Shown here in pieces: positions 5,331-6,352 of a DNA stretch of 6,352 nucleotides (within the stretch, counting starts at the first letter, position 1; each line of letters starts with the position of its first letter). The position numbers and the translations under genes were made by a program. The notes under the pieces were generated by a model that ran no database searches, had not been told where the DNA came from, and was given only the letters and a program-made list of their open reading frames with translations. Source of the stretch: Gammaproteobacteria bacterium (GTDB lineage Bacteria > Pseudomonadota > Gammaproteobacteria > J113); assembly GCA_003694425.1 (NCBI GenBank), contig RFJX01000033.1:1-6352 (forward strand), in the 5' to 3' direction.

Positions 5331-6102
5331 TGTCGAGCCGCTCCGGGATGGGGGCTCCGCCGCCCGGGGTGACCGCCTCCGCCACCGCCCGCGCGGTGTA
5401 GCGGTGGGCCTGACGCACCGCCTCCGGCGGCGCGAGACCCCGGGTCAGGAGGGTGGCGATGGCGGCGGAGAGGGTGCAGCCGGTGCCGTGGATGTTGCCG
5501 GGACGGCGGCGGTGGCGGAACGCCTCCTGCACGCCCCCGGGTCCCTGGAGGCGGCTCACGACCTCCTCCCCTTCAGGGCCGTGACCTCCGCTGACGAGGA
5601 CCCACCGGGCACCGAGGGTCTGCAGCCTGCCGGCGGCGGCCGTGAGCGTCTCCTCGCCCGACAGGCGCAGGGCCTCGGGCCCGTTTGGCGTGATCAGGGT
5701 GGAGAGGGGCAGCAGGTGCCGGCGCAGGGCCTCTATCAGGGGCCCGTCCGCCAGGGGCTGGCCCGCCCCGCTGGCCAGTACCGGATCGAGCACCACGGGC
5801 CGCTCCAGTCGGGCCAGCCGCCCCGCCAGCAGCTTCGCCTGCTCGGCGCTTCCCAGGAGCCCGATCTTGACCGCTGCGGGCCGCAGGTCCTCCAGCAGGA
5901 GGTCCAGTTGTGCGCCGAGGAGGTCGGCCGGGACCGGCCACGAGTGATGCAGGCCACGGGTATTCTGCGCCGTGAGGAGCGTGACCAGGGTCAGGGCACG
6001 CCCCCCGAGGGAGTGGATGGTCTCGATGTCGGCCTGGATCCCGGCCCCGCCGCAGGGGTCGTGGCCGGCGATGGCGAGGACCAGTGGGCGCTGACCGGAC
6101 AT
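5320..6102 (-). CDS. thiD: Hydroxymethylpyrimidine/phosphomethylpyrimidine kinase
   Basis: ThiD is a cytosolic ribokinase-fold kinase that phosphorylates HMP and then HMP phosphate, giving the HMP diphosphate used by ThiE. The 260-residue length is normal. Diagnostic segments are LAIAGHDPCGGAGIQADIET (9-28) at the pyrimidine site, TAQNTRG (44-50), VVLDPVLASGAG (103-114), LITPNGPEA (136-144) and IHGTGCTLSAAIA (204-216), where GTGCT (206-210) is the anion hole with the conserved Cys209. The ATG at 6102 is chosen because it gives the usual short lead into RPLVLAIAG. The in-frame ATG at 6129 would add nine residues and cannot be excluded, since neither has a strong ribosome binding site. It is the first gene of the visible thiD-thiE(-hemL) group. 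No TPP riboswitch consensus (CTGAGA, then an ACCTGATC-like element) is seen upstream, so thiamine control, if any, is not visible here. Confidence 0.95.
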   Translation of the reverse strand: MSGQRPLVLAIAGHDPCGGAGIQADIETIHSLGGRALTLVTLLTAQNTRGLHHSWPVPADLLGAQLDLLLEDLRPAAVKIGLLGSAEQAKLLAGRLARLERPVVLDPVLASGAGQPLADGPLIEALRRHLLPLSTLITPNGPEALRLSGEETLTAAAGRLQTLGARWVLVSGGHGPEGEEVVSRLQGPGGVQEAFRHRRRPGNIHGTGCTLSAAIATLLTRGLAPPEAVRQAHRYTARAVAEAVTPGGGAPIPERLDIEF

Positions 6103-6352
6103 GCCTGCTAAATTCGAGCTCCAAACCATGAGGCATCATCCCAGGCCCGTAACTGCTGCTGGGAGGCTTTTCCGGGTTCCGAGGCTCCGCTGGTTTCGTC
6201 CGGTGACCGGGCCTCGCGACACGGTTGCGACCGGCCCGCGGTGCGCGAAGCGGGAGGTGCGGGGCCGGGCGCAGATGGCCGCATGTCACACGCTGGAGCC
6301 GGTCGCCTGGCCGACTCCCGCACCGGGCCTGCGGCCAACCGGGTCGCGGCCA
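6103..6352. other. Region upstream of thiD, nothing recognised
   Basis: These 250 bases to the window edge hold no gene I recognise. A plus-strand frame stays open from ATG 6128 to the edge (MRHHPRPVTAAGR...) and a minus-strand frame covers 6108-6338. Both have the arginine/proline/alanine-rich composition of chance frames in GC-rich DNA and no domain. The thiD promoter should lie here, but no clear -35/-10 pair is seen. Confidence 0.5.

Noticed and set aside
5404..6111. Plus-strand open frame of 235 codons antisense to thiD
   Set aside because: thiD on the minus strand has all family motifs; this frame is Gln/Gly/Arg-rich with no recognisable fold.
6103..6352. TPP riboswitch upstream of thiD
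   Set aside because: The conserved THI-box strings were looked for on the minus strand and are absent within the window.

Overview
The window is about 70% G+C or higher over most of its length and carries ordinary housekeeping genes of a free-living, high-GC proteobacterium. The thiD-thiE-hemL order, the YheT-type hydrolase and the use of glutamate-1-semialdehyde aminomutase (C5 haem route) fit a gammaproteobacterium, possibly of the Chromatiales/Ectothiorhodospiraceae type. That placement is inference from gene content, not a tested assignment.

Layout, left to right. (1) Positions 1-412, minus strand: the N-terminal 137 residues of a YheT-family alpha/beta hydrolase, cut by the window edge. 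(2) Positions 458-1042, minus: an AhpD-like carboxymuconolactone-decarboxylase-family peroxidase-related protein. A perfect 22-bp palindrome lies between these two genes. (3) Positions 1043-1227: a divergent intergenic region with two operator-like inverted repeats. (4) Positions 1228-2940, plus: a Kef-type CPA2 cation:proton antiporter with a C-terminal nucleotide-binding RCK domain. (5) Positions 2961-4241, minus, convergent with the antiporter: hemL. (6) Positions 4242-4655: a non-coding, lower-GC stretch (about 52-53% in the lines I counted) built from CACGGAG-type repeats. (7) Positions 4656-5330, minus: thiE. (8) Positions 5320-6102, minus: thiD, overlapping thiE by 11 bases. (9) Positions 6103-6352: upstream sequence in which I recognise nothing.

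Functionally, thiD and thiE act one after the other in thiamine phosphate synthesis, and hemL makes 5-aminolevulinate for tetrapyrroles. In other gammaproteobacteria hemL often follows thiE directly. Here a repeat-bounded block of roughly 430 bp separates them.

That block is the most unusual thing in the window. It is bounded by 27-bp inverted repeats (25 of 27 identical), with a third good copy and a fourth degenerate copy inside. Its right repeat is translated as the last residues of ThiE, so the element appears to have replaced the original thiE stop codon. I found no transposase, CRISPR array, RNA gene or riboswitch.
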